In this document: positions 50,404 to 59,237 of the stretch, in pieces
Layout of the letters: the number at the start of each line of letters is the position of its first letter
How positions within the stretch are numbered: position 1 is the first letter of the stretch
From: JBFWNG01 sp050251195
Lineage (GTDB): Bacteria > Bdellovibrionota_B > Oligoflexia > Oligoflexales > Oligoflexaceae
Direction of reading: 5' to 3'
DNA: 64,000 nucleotides
Assembly: GCA_050251195.1 (NCBI GenBank)
Contig: JBFWNG010000001.1
Coordinates: forward strand, 1 to 64,000
Made by a program: the position numbers and the translations under genes
The notes under the pieces: model-generated
What the model was told of the DNA's origin: nothing
Seen by the model: the letters and a program-made list of their open reading frames with translations, nothing else
Database searches by the model: none

Positions 50404-51927
50404 TTACTCTTCATGAACCCGCACTGTAGACGGCAGCCTAAAGGCAAGGACGCAATTGCCAAGTGCGATGAGCGCCGCAAACAAGAAGACCATGGTCATG
50501 CCTGCATTCAAGCCCTCAATAACGCGGGTGCGATCCAACGAAGTCAGATCCTGGTTCTGCGGGTCGAGAAGCTTGTTGACCAAATCCAGGACCGTCTTTC
50601 CCTTGGCGGAAGTTGCTCCTTTCGCAAGGTACCTATAAACAGTCGAATTCAATATTGCGCCGAACGCCGCAACACCCACCGAACTTCCGAGGGTGCGCAT
50701 AAAAAGGTTGTTCGCCGTCGCGACACCTCGCTCGCTCCATGATACGGCTGATTGAATCGTTATCATATAGGAGCTTGACTGGAGTCCAAGCCCCAAGCCG
50801 GTGACAAAGACTGCAAAACCGATTGCCAAAGCGGACACATGAGCGCCTTGGGCCATCGCTACGGCACCTATGAATACGGTAAATGCGCCTAAGATGACCG
50901 TTTTACGAAAACTCGTGAGCCGCATGACGTAACCTGCCGCAAAGCTTGCAAGGGGCCAACCTATAGACATGACTCCGAGCGCAATACCGGCCACGAGAGC
51001 GCTTTCTCCTAGAACTCCTTGCACATGGGTGGGGATAGTGGCTGTGTACCCAATGAGTAATGCGCCGTTTAGAAATGTTGCGATTCCAGCGACAACGATG
51101 AGTCGATGCTTGAATATCCATAGAGGCAATATTGGTTGCTTGACCCGGCTTTCCCAGAGAATAATCAGCCAGCAACAAAGAGCGAAAGCCGAAAGCAATG
51201 CAATGTTCTGCCATCCAAGCCAAGACCATGCCGTCCCACCTTGCAGCAACACCAGCATGAGAGCGCTACATCCGCATATGAGCAATACAGCTCCACCGTA
51301 ATCAATTGCGGGTTTGCCTTCTGCCTTCTTCTCGTGAAGGAAGATAGCTAAGACGATGCATGCTACGATACCAAGGGGAATGTTGAGATAGAAAATCCAT
51401 GACCAATGCCCCAAGTCTACAATAAGCGCGCCCAACATCGGTCCCGTAATAGAAGATACAGCGAATACACTGCCGAACAGACCTTGCACACGAGGTCTTT
51501 CCCGTGGCGAATAGAGGTCACCAGTTATCGTGACGGCGATTGGTTGGACAGCGCCACCGCCTATCCCCTGCAAAAAACGATAGACGATAAGTTCCGTCAT
51601 GGTTGTTGCCCGACCGCAAAGAGTAGACGCAGCTAGGAAAAAAGCCACTCCGATGAGAAAAACCGGCTTTCTTCCGAAGGTGTCCGCAAGCTTACCGTAG
51701 ATTGGAATTGATACCACTTGTGTCAGCAGATAAGCGGAAAAAACCCAGCTCATGTGAGCGAATCCACCAAGATCGGCGACAATCCTTGGCATCGCGGTTG
51801 CGACTATCGTTACTTCGATTGCCGTCATGAACATTGTTAAAAGCAGAGCAGCGGTTACCCAGCCCCGATGAGTGACGGGTTGCTTGCTGTTTTCTTGAAC
51901 TTGACGCACGTTCGGGACCTGACACAA
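50404..51927 (-). CDS. MFS drug-type exporter (DHA2, 14 helices)
   Basis: The 507-residue protein has 14 predicted helices and the DHA2 motifs: L-D/E-x-T-I-V in helix 1 (I-E-V-T-I-V-A-T-A-M-P-R-I), G-K-L-A-D-T-F-G-R-K-P in the loop 2-3, and R-F-L-Q-G-I-G-G-G in helix 4. It resembles EmrB/QacA exporters of lipophilic cations and drugs. No adaptor or regulator adjoins it. The TTG start at 51927 has no strong ribosome site; a GTG a few codons on is possible. Confidence 0.88.
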   Translation of the reverse strand: MCQVPNVRQVQENSKQPVTHRGWVTAALLLTMFMTAIEVTIVATAMPRIVADLGGFAHMSWVFSAYLLTQVVSIPIYGKLADTFGRKPVFLIGVAFFLAASTLCGRATTMTELIVYRFLQGIGGGAVQPIAVTITGDLYSPRERPRVQGLFGSVFAVSSITGPMLGALIVDLGHWSWIFYLNIPLGIVACIVLAIFLHEKKAEGKPAIDYGGAVLLICGCSALMLVLLQGGTAWSWLGWQNIALLSAFALCCWLIILWESRVKQPILPLWIFKHRLIVVAGIATFLNGALLIGYTATIPTHVQGVLGESALVAGIALGVMSIGWPLASFAAGYVMRLTSFRKTVILGAFTVFIGAVAMAQGAHVSALAIGFAVFVTGLGLGLQSSSYMITIQSAVSWSERGVATANNLFMRTLGSSVGVAAFGAILNSTVYRYLAKGATSAKGKTVLDLVNKLLDPQNQDLTSLDRTRVIEGLNAGMTMVFLFAALIALGNCVLAFRLPSTVRVHEE

Positions 51928-52023
51928 TTAATGACTTGGGCAGTATTGCCGAATTTCGATGCGAGGGCAAGCGCGGTGGCGATCAGATGGGAAGGCCGGG
52001 AAGTAATCCCGGCCCTTGCGATT

Positions 52024-52641
52024 TTACTTTTTGCTGTAAAGCAGATCAGGATCAATGTCTTCAGGTCGTTTAGACGGATCATTTTCCGACAAGAACAGGA
52101 AGTTTCCGCCAAAGTAGAGTTCTTTCCTATCCTTTATGTTGTAAACATCGAGGACCTTTTCTTCCTTTTTAGGAACGGAATAGCCCATGCAATCTCTGCC
52201 TAAGACGTCTCTTTTCGAGTCCTTTTTCCAATCGCTGATGCCGCAAAACTTTGCTAGGTTCATCGCCTTGACAAGAGCGTCTGAATGCAAGGTGAAGTTT
52301 GCCGTCATAGGCTTGAAGTCGATATTCTTGATGTCTGGGTTGGTTTCGTTCTTTCCCGTATCCTTGTAATCGCCTTCGACTTCATAGGTGGCCGACTTAT
52401 TCATACAACCTTCGTTGTCGTACAGGTATTCTTTCTTTTTGAAAGAGCCGGCAAGATCGAAGATCACTTCTTTTTGACCGTGTGTGAGGTCAAGGGCCGA
52501 ACTTTCTGTACAATCAGTGTTCCAGGTACCCACTAACTCGGGGTCACTGCGAGAAACCTTTTTCACTTGTTTCTTAGATTTTTCAAATGCTCCGCACGAA
52601 ACAAGGAGTGCGGACGACATTAGTGCAACTGCTATCTTCAT
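52024..52641 (-). CDS. Lipoprotein (G-T-W domain), paralogue of the one at 44750
   Basis: The leader ends in L-L-V-S-C-G (lipobox), and AAGGA precedes the ATG. The domain begins L-V-G-T-W-N-T-D-C and has R-D-V-L-G-R-D-C near residue 150. These match G-T-W-T-S-E-C and V-D-V-L-G-K-T-C in the lipoprotein at 44750, including cysteine order. It follows the OmpA-like gene by 24 bp on the same strand. Function unknown. Confidence 0.7.
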   Translation of the reverse strand: MKIAVALMSSALLVSCGAFEKSKKQVKKVSRSDPELVGTWNTDCTESSALDLTHGQKEVIFDLAGSFKKKEYLYDNEGCMNKSATYEVEGDYKDTGKNETNPDIKNIDFKPMTANFTLHSDALVKAMNLAKFCGISDWKKDSKRDVLGRDCMGYSVPKKEEKVLDVYNIKDRKELYFGGNFLFLSENDPSKRPEDIDPDLLYSKK

Positions 52642-52665
52642 CTTGTTGTCCTTCCCGTGAGAGAT

Positions 52666-53232
52666 TTAGTGGCTAATGGAGCTTTCGCGTTTCACAATGA
52701 TTACAGCTTTTGACGGTCCACCTTTTTCTTCAAGAACTTGGGCAATTGTTTTCGGTTCGCGATCTTCAACCTTTTTGCCTTCCATAGATTCTTTCACTTT
52801 TGCTTCCTCTGAACCGAAGGTCTTGCCAATCCAGCTTGGTTGCTTCGCCATGCTGTAAATCTCAACGTCCCGAGCTCCTAGATCTTTTAATACCGTTTTG
52901 ACTTGTTCACCGCGTTTTTCAGCGAGGTCGCGCGAAGTTTTGGATAGATCGACCTTTTGATTCTTGGGCAGGCTCTCATCCGACCAAGAGGCTACGATAA
53001 TCTTGTCGATATCTGAATCGCCTCGTACAGCCTCCACAACAGATTTCAGAGACGCTTTTTCGCTTTCGGAAAGTTGGGTGTTGCCCTTCTCGAATTTTAT
53101 GGCTGTAATGTCTTTGTCCATCAGGTCATATGCTTTTGTTTCGAGCTTTCGTACAGTCTCAGCAAAGGCGTTTCCTGACCCGACTACCGCAATCCACGTC
53201 CATAACAGTGCTTTTGAAAAATGTTTTATCAT
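52666..53232 (-). CDS. Exported OmpA-like-domain protein
   Basis: A signal peptide (about 24 residues, cut after A-F-A) precedes a domain with F-E-K-G-N-T-Q-L-S-E-S-E-K-A-S-L, I-I-V-A-S-W-S-D-E-S, and S-R-D-L-A-E-K-R-G-E-Q-V. This matches the OmpA C-terminal peptidoglycan-binding pattern, although the usual N-x-x-L-S-x-x-R-A is modified. A periplasmic role near the cell wall is inferred. It is followed by the small lipoprotein gene. Confidence 0.7.
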   Translation of the reverse strand: MIKHFSKALLWTWIAVVGSGNAFAETVRKLETKAYDLMDKDITAIKFEKGNTQLSESEKASLKSVVEAVRGDSDIDKIIVASWSDESLPKNQKVDLSKTSRDLAEKRGEQVKTVLKDLGARDVEIYSMAKQPSWIGKTFGSEEAKVKESMEGKKVEDREPKTIAQVLEEKGGPSKAVIIVKRESSISH

Positions 53233-53444
53233 AGCGACATTCCCTTTCGTCGTTGTTCATATGAGCGCTATTGCTCGCAGTACTCTACTGCATGACACAT
53301 GCCAGAATTTTCTCCCTTGTTTTCTGGTCACTTAGGAATATTTCTGTTCCCATGACGATGATTGGGCGTTGGCATTTTCATACGCGCTGTATTGTTGAAC
53401 CCGAAATAGCCCGCGTATGCAGCGCAGGCAGGAGGAATCGCAGC

Positions 53445-54587
53445 TCAAACGGACCTGACGCGTTGCCGCTTCTGCGCGTAAGTAGGGACCAGAACAGTCG
53501 GGGGATGCCCCGCCTTTTTCGCAAAGGCGCAGGATAGTTGGGGGATAACTTGCGCGCTCGAGTTCGGCTTGGTCAAAATGGTTACAGATCCTTCTCCAGC
53601 GCTCCCCGCCATTCTTGCACCATAGACTCCGCGTTCTCGCTTTGCCAAAGAAACCATTGTATCTATTTCGTCTCTAGAAACCTCGAAGTCCTTTTCCAAA
53701 CTCGCGTGCGAAGCATCGAGCAGATGTCCGAGCTCTTTCACGTTTCTTCGCTCCAATGCATCGATGGCGGCGAGGACGCGTTCATTTTCCGTTACGACGT
53801 GGCGAACTCTGTGGCGTAACGTCTGCGGGAGCTCCTCTAATTTGGATAAGTCATCCGCTGACAGATCCCTGAGTTGATCCACCCCCAACAATCGACATGC
53901 CGACGCGCATTCTCTTTGTCGTTCGGTGCTTGGATTTATTGGGTCATCATATGTCCGGTCGGAGTTTACAACTACAAGATCGAAATTAGCCGAAGGTAAG
54001 TCGATGAGCCGAAACTCCATGGTTTTTGTGTCGATAAACATTCCCCTGCCGAACTCGCCTAAACTACAAGCTAGTGGGTCTATGAAGCCGCAGTTGTTTC
54101 TTACGAATTTGGTGTCAATATTTTGGCAAAGAAAGACCAACTCGAAGTCCGTGTAACTAAGGTCAAAGGCGCTTCGCAGAGCTTTCAACATTGCGACCAT
54201 TAGAGCGCAACCGGACGCTAACCCCTTTCCCGCTGGAACATTTGACGTAATCGCGGCATCAAATCCCGAAATGGGATATTCCTGACGGCGTAACATCTTT
54301 GTCACGCCCAAAACGTAGTCGACCCACTCGCCTCTGGGTGTTTCTTCTCCTAGACGGTATTTGTGCGGTTGACTCACGAATGCTGCGTTCGCGGTCGTGG
54401 TTTCGGAAATTATGTCGACGGTTTGGTCATTTCGTGAACTGAGGCGAACGCGTATCGATTCTGGAGTAACAGTGCACAAGTTGTATCCACCATTATAATT
54501 CGTTTGGTCGCCCAGTAGATTGATTCGGCCATGAGCTTTCGAAAAGAACTCAGCTTCGTATCCGAAGTGATCGAGAAATAATGGCAT
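53445..54587 (-). CDS. Divergent galactokinase-like GHMP kinase
   Basis: GGAG 5 nt before the ATG at 54587 sets the start. The sugar-binding motif reads G-R-I-N-L-L-G-D-Q-T-N-Y-N (galactokinase has G-R-V-N-L-I-G-E-H-T-D-Y-N), so Glu is Asp, His is Gln and Asp is Asn. The ATP loop N-V-P-A-G-K-G-L-A-S is close to normal, D170 keeps the catalytic Asp, and G-A-R-M-A-G-S-A-G-E-G is a changed final motif. It is probably a kinase for a sugar related to galactose. It is divergent from the glycosyltransferase gene. Confidence 0.8.
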   Translation of the reverse strand: MPLFLDHFGYEAEFFSKAHGRINLLGDQTNYNGGYNLCTVTPESIRVRLSSRNDQTVDIISETTTANAAFVSQPHKYRLGEETPRGEWVDYVLGVTKMLRRQEYPISGFDAAITSNVPAGKGLASGCALMVAMLKALRSAFDLSYTDFELVFLCQNIDTKFVRNNCGFIDPLACSLGEFGRGMFIDTKTMEFRLIDLPSANFDLVVVNSDRTYDDPINPSTERQRECASACRLLGVDQLRDLSADDLSKLEELPQTLRHRVRHVVTENERVLAAIDALERRNVKELGHLLDASHASLEKDFEVSRDEIDTMVSLAKRERGVYGARMAGSAGEGSVTILTKPNSSAQVIPQLSCAFAKKAGHPPTVLVPTYAQKRQRVRSV

Positions 54588-54713
54588 TTGGACTCCGTAA
54601 TAGGGGCGATTTCCATTTTGCAAAAAGGGGGCCGCGAGGTCATTGTGGCACGGGCATTGCAGTTATTGCCGAACTTGGTTTCTCAATCGCAATATGACGA
54701 AAGAAGGTAAAGT

Positions 54714-55961
54714 ATGTACTACACATCCGACATCACAGATATGTCCACCAAACGACTTACCAAAGAAAAACCAAATCGATTGTCCATTTTAAAGGATGCT
54801 CACGACATTATTTGCTTTTCTCATATTCGTTGGAACTCTAGCTATCAGCGACCGCAGCAACTTCTAAGTCGTGCGGCGTCAGGGCACCGTGTGTTCTTTG
54901 TGGAGGAGCCGAAGTGCACTGATGCTCGTGTAGCCCCATACCTGGAGATGTCTCACCCTGTTTCAGGGGTAACGGTCGTGGTTCCCGTCTTACCTGAGCT
55001 TGACGCTATCGTGGCTGCCAGGGCGCAAGCGCAATTAATAGATGAGCTAGTCGCTGACAAAGGCATCAATAGTTTTGTCCTGTGGTATTACACTCCGATG
55101 GCGCTTACCTTCACGTCGCATCTTCACCCTGCCTTGGTGGTCTATGACTGTATCGATGAGCTTGGTGCTTTGAAAGGTTCGCCGGCGGAGCTTCCTCTTC
55201 TAGAACGAGATCTCCTCCTGAGAGCTGACATCGTTTTCGCAGGCGGTCCGTCACTATTTGAGTCGAAGAGCTCTCAACATAATAACGTTTATCTCTCTCC
55301 GAGCGGGGTTGACGTACAGCATTTTGCCAAGGCGCGCAGTCTCGACTTTAAAGAGCCGGACGATCAAGCTTCTATTGTTGGACCGCGTTTGGGATTTTTC
55401 GGTGTTATTGACGAACGGTTTGATTCAAGATTGGTGCGAGGTATCGCGAAGGCAAGACGCGACTGGCAAGTTGTTCTGATCGGTCCGATTGAAAGGGTTG
55501 ATCCTATGACTCTGCCGAAGTTGCCGAACATCCACTATTTAGGCTCCAAAAAGTATGAAGAGCTTCCCTCTTACATTGCAGGTTGGGAAATAGCTATTCT
55601 TCCCTTTGTTCGAAATGAATCGACCCGTTTTGTAAGTCCGATCAAAATACCTGAATATCTCGCTGCTGGACGTCGTGTGATCTCGACGTCGGTGCCTGAC
55701 GTTGTAAACTCGTATGGTCGGAAACAATTGGTGAATATCGCCGATACCTCAGAAAGGTTTATCGCCATTTCTGAAAAAATTCTTTTCGGGAAACACGATG
55801 ATGGAATGTGGTTGGCAAACGTTGACGACCATTTAAAAGAAATGTCTTGGGACCGAGTGTGGCAAAGAATGTGGGATCTGATCGTGGATTCCTTGAATGA
55901 TCCGAATCGCTATCTTAAACCCTTCACCCATGAGTCGATCCGCACGCCTTTAGCCCTTTAA
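54714..55961 (+). CDS. GT-B fold glycosyltransferase
   Basis: The 415-residue protein has a GT4-like layout: R-W-N-S-S-Y-Q-R-P-Q-Q near the start, V-Y-D-C-I-D-E in the N-half, and L-G-F-F-G-V-I-D-E-R plus I-K-I-P-E-Y-L-A-A-G-R-R-V-I-S-T in the C-half. That last motif binds the nucleotide sugar. The start region Q-R-P-Q-Q recalls enzymes linked to UDP-galactopyranose mutase. It is divergent from the galactokinase-like gene with 126 bp between, so both may serve one surface glycan. Confidence 0.82.
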   Translation: MYYTSDITDMSTKRLTKEKPNRLSILKDAHDIICFSHIRWNSSYQRPQQLLSRAASGHRVFFVEEPKCTDARVAPYLEMSHPVSGVTVVVPVLPELDAIVAARAQAQLIDELVADKGINSFVLWYYTPMALTFTSHLHPALVVYDCIDELGALKGSPAELPLLERDLLLRADIVFAGGPSLFESKSSQHNNVYLSPSGVDVQHFAKARSLDFKEPDDQASIVGPRLGFFGVIDERFDSRLVRGIAKARRDWQVVLIGPIERVDPMTLPKLPNIHYLGSKKYEELPSYIAGWEIAILPFVRNESTRFVSPIKIPEYLAAGRRVISTSVPDVVNSYGRKQLVNIADTSERFIAISEKILFGKHDDGMWLANVDDHLKEMSWDRVWQRMWDLIVDSLNDPNRYLKPFTHESIRTPLAL

Positions 55962-56115
55962 ACGCGAGCGAGACCAAATTTGGCGGGTCGAAAAAAAATG
56001 ACTGATTTTCTTTTGCGAATAGCCGTTTGGCGTTTTAGCGAAATTAGCATCCGCTTTTAGCAGAAAGTATGATCTAATAATTAAAGATCAAAAGCTTTAA
56101 TTTTAGGATCTTTTT

Positions 56116-57240
56116 ATGCGTAAAAGCGTTATCGGCCTTATATGCACTCTTTTGGTGAGTTGTAAGACAAATGATATATATAGCAACTCGGAGCTCAACG
56201 AAGTTGTCCAAGAAGACAGCGACTCTATCGTATACTACGACAAAAAATTTCCACCTGTCCCTTCTGATGAACTCGCCATCTGTTCATTTAACATCACGTT
56301 TCTTGGGCATTTTAAAACCAAAGCCAATGAGGCGCTTACAGATCTAGTTGAAAACTGTGATGGGGTCCTTATCCAGGAATTGGTTGCGCCTCCATGGGAT
56401 ATCACCTTTCCTAACGGCGAATCGTCCGAAGGTGATGTTGAATCCCTTGCTTTTGTAAACGCCATGAAACAGCATTTTGACGGACTCAAATTGAGCGAAG
56501 AGAACACCGGCAAGAATTCAAATCACGCGTCGAATCCCGAGGCTGAATATTTTATTTTCTTTTACAAGAAGAAGAAGCTCGAAATCGCGTCGGATCTTCC
56601 TCAGGGGTTTTTAGCTGAACCGCGAGTAAAAAATCCCGTCTTCGACCGGGTTCCTTATGCGTTTGGAGTTAGAGCGGTCGGAAGCAAAAAAACCGATTTT
56701 GTTTTGGTGTCCGTCCATTTGAAAGCTACAGAGGGCAGCGGCGCGGTAAAACAGGGTCTTATTGTTGATCGGTTGAAGGAGTGGTACGGAATCAAGTCAT
56801 GGATAGATCAGCAAGAATCCGCAGGTTCCGAAAGGGATTTCTTTATCGTAGGCGACACCAATATCGAATACGTTGAAGAAGTTGATGCGATCACAGGGAA
56901 TGATATCCAACCTCTTCTTAAGAAGCTCACAAACACCGATGTCCGCAAGGCTTTCGAGGGTGGCGATAACAACTACCTAAGGGACTTTAAGACTCTCAAT
57001 TACAGTTTTAATGCCGCCGGCAAACCGCAGATGCAGAAAACTAATGTGACCAATACTCCGAAAGCGTTTGACCACGTCTTCTACCACCCTGGTAATTCTA
57101 AGGAGGTTGAGGAAAATTTCGAGATAGTGGACATCACGAAACTGTTTCCGTTCAGCAATAACATTGGTACCTACAAAGGACCTTACTCTGACCACAATCC
57201 CATTCGATTTCGGCTAAAGACGATGCAGGATGACGATTAA
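56116..57240 (+). CDS. Endonuclease/exonuclease/phosphatase-family lipoprotein
   Basis: The leader ends in L-L-V-S-C-K-T (lipobox). The body is a DNase-I-like (EEP) fold: C-S-F-N-I-T-F-L-G at the first metal strand, L-I-Q-E-L with the metal glutamate, V-S-V-H-L-K-A with the histidine, G-D-T-N-I, and S-D-H-N-P-I-R-F at the end. The substrate could be nucleic acid or a phosphoester outside the cell. It ends at a strong terminator. Confidence 0.85.
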   Translation: MRKSVIGLICTLLVSCKTNDIYSNSELNEVVQEDSDSIVYYDKKFPPVPSDELAICSFNITFLGHFKTKANEALTDLVENCDGVLIQELVAPPWDITFPNGESSEGDVESLAFVNAMKQHFDGLKLSEENTGKNSNHASNPEAEYFIFFYKKKKLEIASDLPQGFLAEPRVKNPVFDRVPYAFGVRAVGSKKTDFVLVSVHLKATEGSGAVKQGLIVDRLKEWYGIKSWIDQQESAGSERDFFIVGDTNIEYVEEVDAITGNDIQPLLKKLTNTDVRKAFEGGDNNYLRDFKTLNYSFNAAGKPQMQKTNVTNTPKAFDHVFYHPGNSKEVEENFEIVDITKLFPFSNNIGTYKGPYSDHNPIRFRLKTMQDDD

Positions 57241-57273
57241 CCGATTGATTTTTAAGAAAAAAAGAATACTTAC

Positions 57274-57302
57274 AGGCAAGATGCGAATCTTGCCTATTTT
57301 TT
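57274..57302 (+). terminator. Rho-independent terminator of the EEP lipoprotein gene
   Basis: AGGCAAGAT pairs perfectly with ATCTTGCCT around GCGA, followed by ATTTTTT. It is about 35 bp after the stop. Confidence 0.9.
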
Positions 57303-57315
57303 AATCATTTTCAGC

Positions 57316-57363
57316 TTGAATAGTAGAGTTAACCTAGTTATACTTTGACCAACCGGCCAGTCA
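57316..57363 (+). promoter_or_regulatory. Promoter and overlapping palindrome before the metzincin gene
   Basis: TTGAAT (57316-57321) and TATACT (57339-57344) are exactly 17 bp apart. Directly after the -10, at 57346-57363, TGAC-N3-CCGG-N3-GTCA forms a quasi-palindrome over the expected start of transcription, typical of a TetR-type operator. Confidence 0.65.
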
Positions 57364-57401
57364 GTATGGCTGTGAAAACAAACAGGAAACCAGGGAAATT
57401 T

Positions 57402-59213
57402 ATGAAAAACTCAACTCAAGCGCTTGTCATCTTTGCTCTTTTATTAGGCAGTGTGTCTTGCGGCGGCAAGTCAGGCACATCTAATTTGGATTGGGAACAA
57501 AGCAGAGCCAATTCGGCGCGGTACGCGTACCTCTGGGACCGCGACCTTGAGGACGAGTTCTATTTTGGGGCGAGCGTCATTGCTGCTGACGACTTCCTTT
57601 CTGGCGCGCTTGAGATGTCGATTGATCCTATCACCGTAAAATTAAGTCTCGAACAATCCAAACTACTCGTGAACACATTGGGCGACGAGAACATCCTCTC
57701 TTTTGACGTTACACGTCGCAACAACCAGAACGAAATCGACTTCGAATCTTCTGGGAACGACCTTCAATTTAGTCAGGAAATTCTTCGCCAACTTATCAAT
57801 TATTTTGGTGGTCCAATTCCTGATGACAGCGAAAACGTTTATTGGGTCAGCGAAGATGCTCCGCAAGTCACTTTTATTGATCAGGACAACGACACCGTCG
57901 TTGTAAATTTGAAACATACCGTTAGGCAAGTGCGCGCCGAAGAGGACGCCGAGGGAAATCTCACCATTCTTGAAGAGTTGAGCGAGCGTCCCGGCGATGT
58001 TGTGGTACGTATTTGGCTCAAGCGAAAGACGGCGCTAGCGCAGCTCACGGGGGGTCAGTTGGCTCGCACTGTCGGCGCAGCAAAGAACAAAGATTTGGGA
58101 TTTTTCCCATCGGACTTCGACATGACCGAAGCCGGACAATTGAAACCCATTCAGAGGATGGCTCTAGGCGATGCTCACAACGACGGCGTCGGAACCATCT
58201 ACTACTTGAAAGATTTCCCAGCCGCTTATGTTGATGCCGCTCGCAACGGTATCCTTGCATGGAATAAGGCTTTCCCAGCAAATCAAAAAATTAGTGTTGA
58301 GGTTGCGCCTGATAACATCGACGTTGGTGACCCGCGTTACCATGTCGTCAAATGGTTCGACAACACCGACAATTCGTTACAGTGGGCCGGTATTGCGAGA
58401 ATGATCACGGATCCCGAAACAGGGCTTGTGATGAGCGGCGGCGTATACGTCCAAGGTAGCTCTGTTATCGAAGACTATAAAGGTATCACCAACTACACAA
58501 AGCAAGCATCCGCTCAGACGATTAAGGCTGTGGGACGCATCGGCAATGTTGATTTCAAGCTGGCCGAAGGTGAAAGTCCCATTATTCCATACTTTACTGA
58601 CTCTTCGGCTAGCTTCGAAAGCTACATGCAGGGTTATTACCAAGAAACAGTTACCCACGAAGTGGGTCACGTTCTCGGCCTACGCCACAACTTCCGCGCT
58701 TCGGCGAAACTTGACGCACACAATCACTCCGCGTCGATCATGGATTATGTTCCTCGAGCAAACCGCAACGACGGCGCGGGGCCGGGATACTACGATATCG
58801 CTGCGATAAAATGGGCGTACTTCGGTCAGAACCCAACCGGGCCATTGCCATACTGCAGTGACGAAGACATCGAGAATCTGTTTGATTGCAACCAAGGTGA
58901 TTTCGGCGACGTCGTAAACTACGCTGCTCGATCGTTGGTCGATGGGACTAACGTCCTGAGTCAAAGCTCTGTGCCCGTTCTTGCAGATGTCTGGATTTCT
59001 TCAATGAAGGGATCGCTCGACATCGCCAACAAAATACTTCGTCTGAAGAGTCAGTTAACCTCAGCGCAGCGCGCGACTGCTCAGCAGAAACTTCCGGCGG
59101 CAATTAGCTATGCCATGAACGCGAAGCCAGATGCGTCGTTGACAGGTGCACAGTTGGAGACAGTTAAGAAGAACTTGGCTTTGTTGAAACAGGTCCTGGC
59201 TTCACAGGAATAA
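57402..59213 (+). CDS. Large zinc-dependent metalloprotease lipoprotein (metzincin)
   Basis: The ATG at 57402 follows AGGGA. The leader ends in G-S-V-S-C-G-G, a usable lipobox. The zinc motif is H-E-V-G-H-V-L-G-L-R-H (H419, H423, H429) with a Met-turn S-I-M-D-Y near 445, matching metzincins of the DUF5117/DUF4953 kind. The N-terminal 300 residues are beta-rich. The missing Glu after the last His (N-F-R here) sets it apart from astacin. It is 24 bp before the monohaem gene and probably in its operon. Confidence 0.85.
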   Translation: MKNSTQALVIFALLLGSVSCGGKSGTSNLDWEQSRANSARYAYLWDRDLEDEFYFGASVIAADDFLSGALEMSIDPITVKLSLEQSKLLVNTLGDENILSFDVTRRNNQNEIDFESSGNDLQFSQEILRQLINYFGGPIPDDSENVYWVSEDAPQVTFIDQDNDTVVVNLKHTVRQVRAEEDAEGNLTILEELSERPGDVVVRIWLKRKTALAQLTGGQLARTVGAAKNKDLGFFPSDFDMTEAGQLKPIQRMALGDAHNDGVGTIYYLKDFPAAYVDAARNGILAWNKAFPANQKISVEVAPDNIDVGDPRYHVVKWFDNTDNSLQWAGIARMITDPETGLVMSGGVYVQGSSVIEDYKGITNYTKQASAQTIKAVGRIGNVDFKLAEGESPIIPYFTDSSASFESYMQGYYQETVTHEVGHVLGLRHNFRASAKLDAHNHSASIMDYVPRANRNDGAGPGYYDIAAIKWAYFGQNPTGPLPYCSDEDIENLFDCNQGDFGDVVNYAARSLVDGTNVLSQSSVPVLADVWISSMKGSLDIANKILRLKSQLTSAQRATAQQKLPAAISYAMNAKPDASLTGAQLETVKKNLALLKQVLASQE

Positions 59214-59237
59214 AGTAAAATTTTCAAGGAGGAAACA

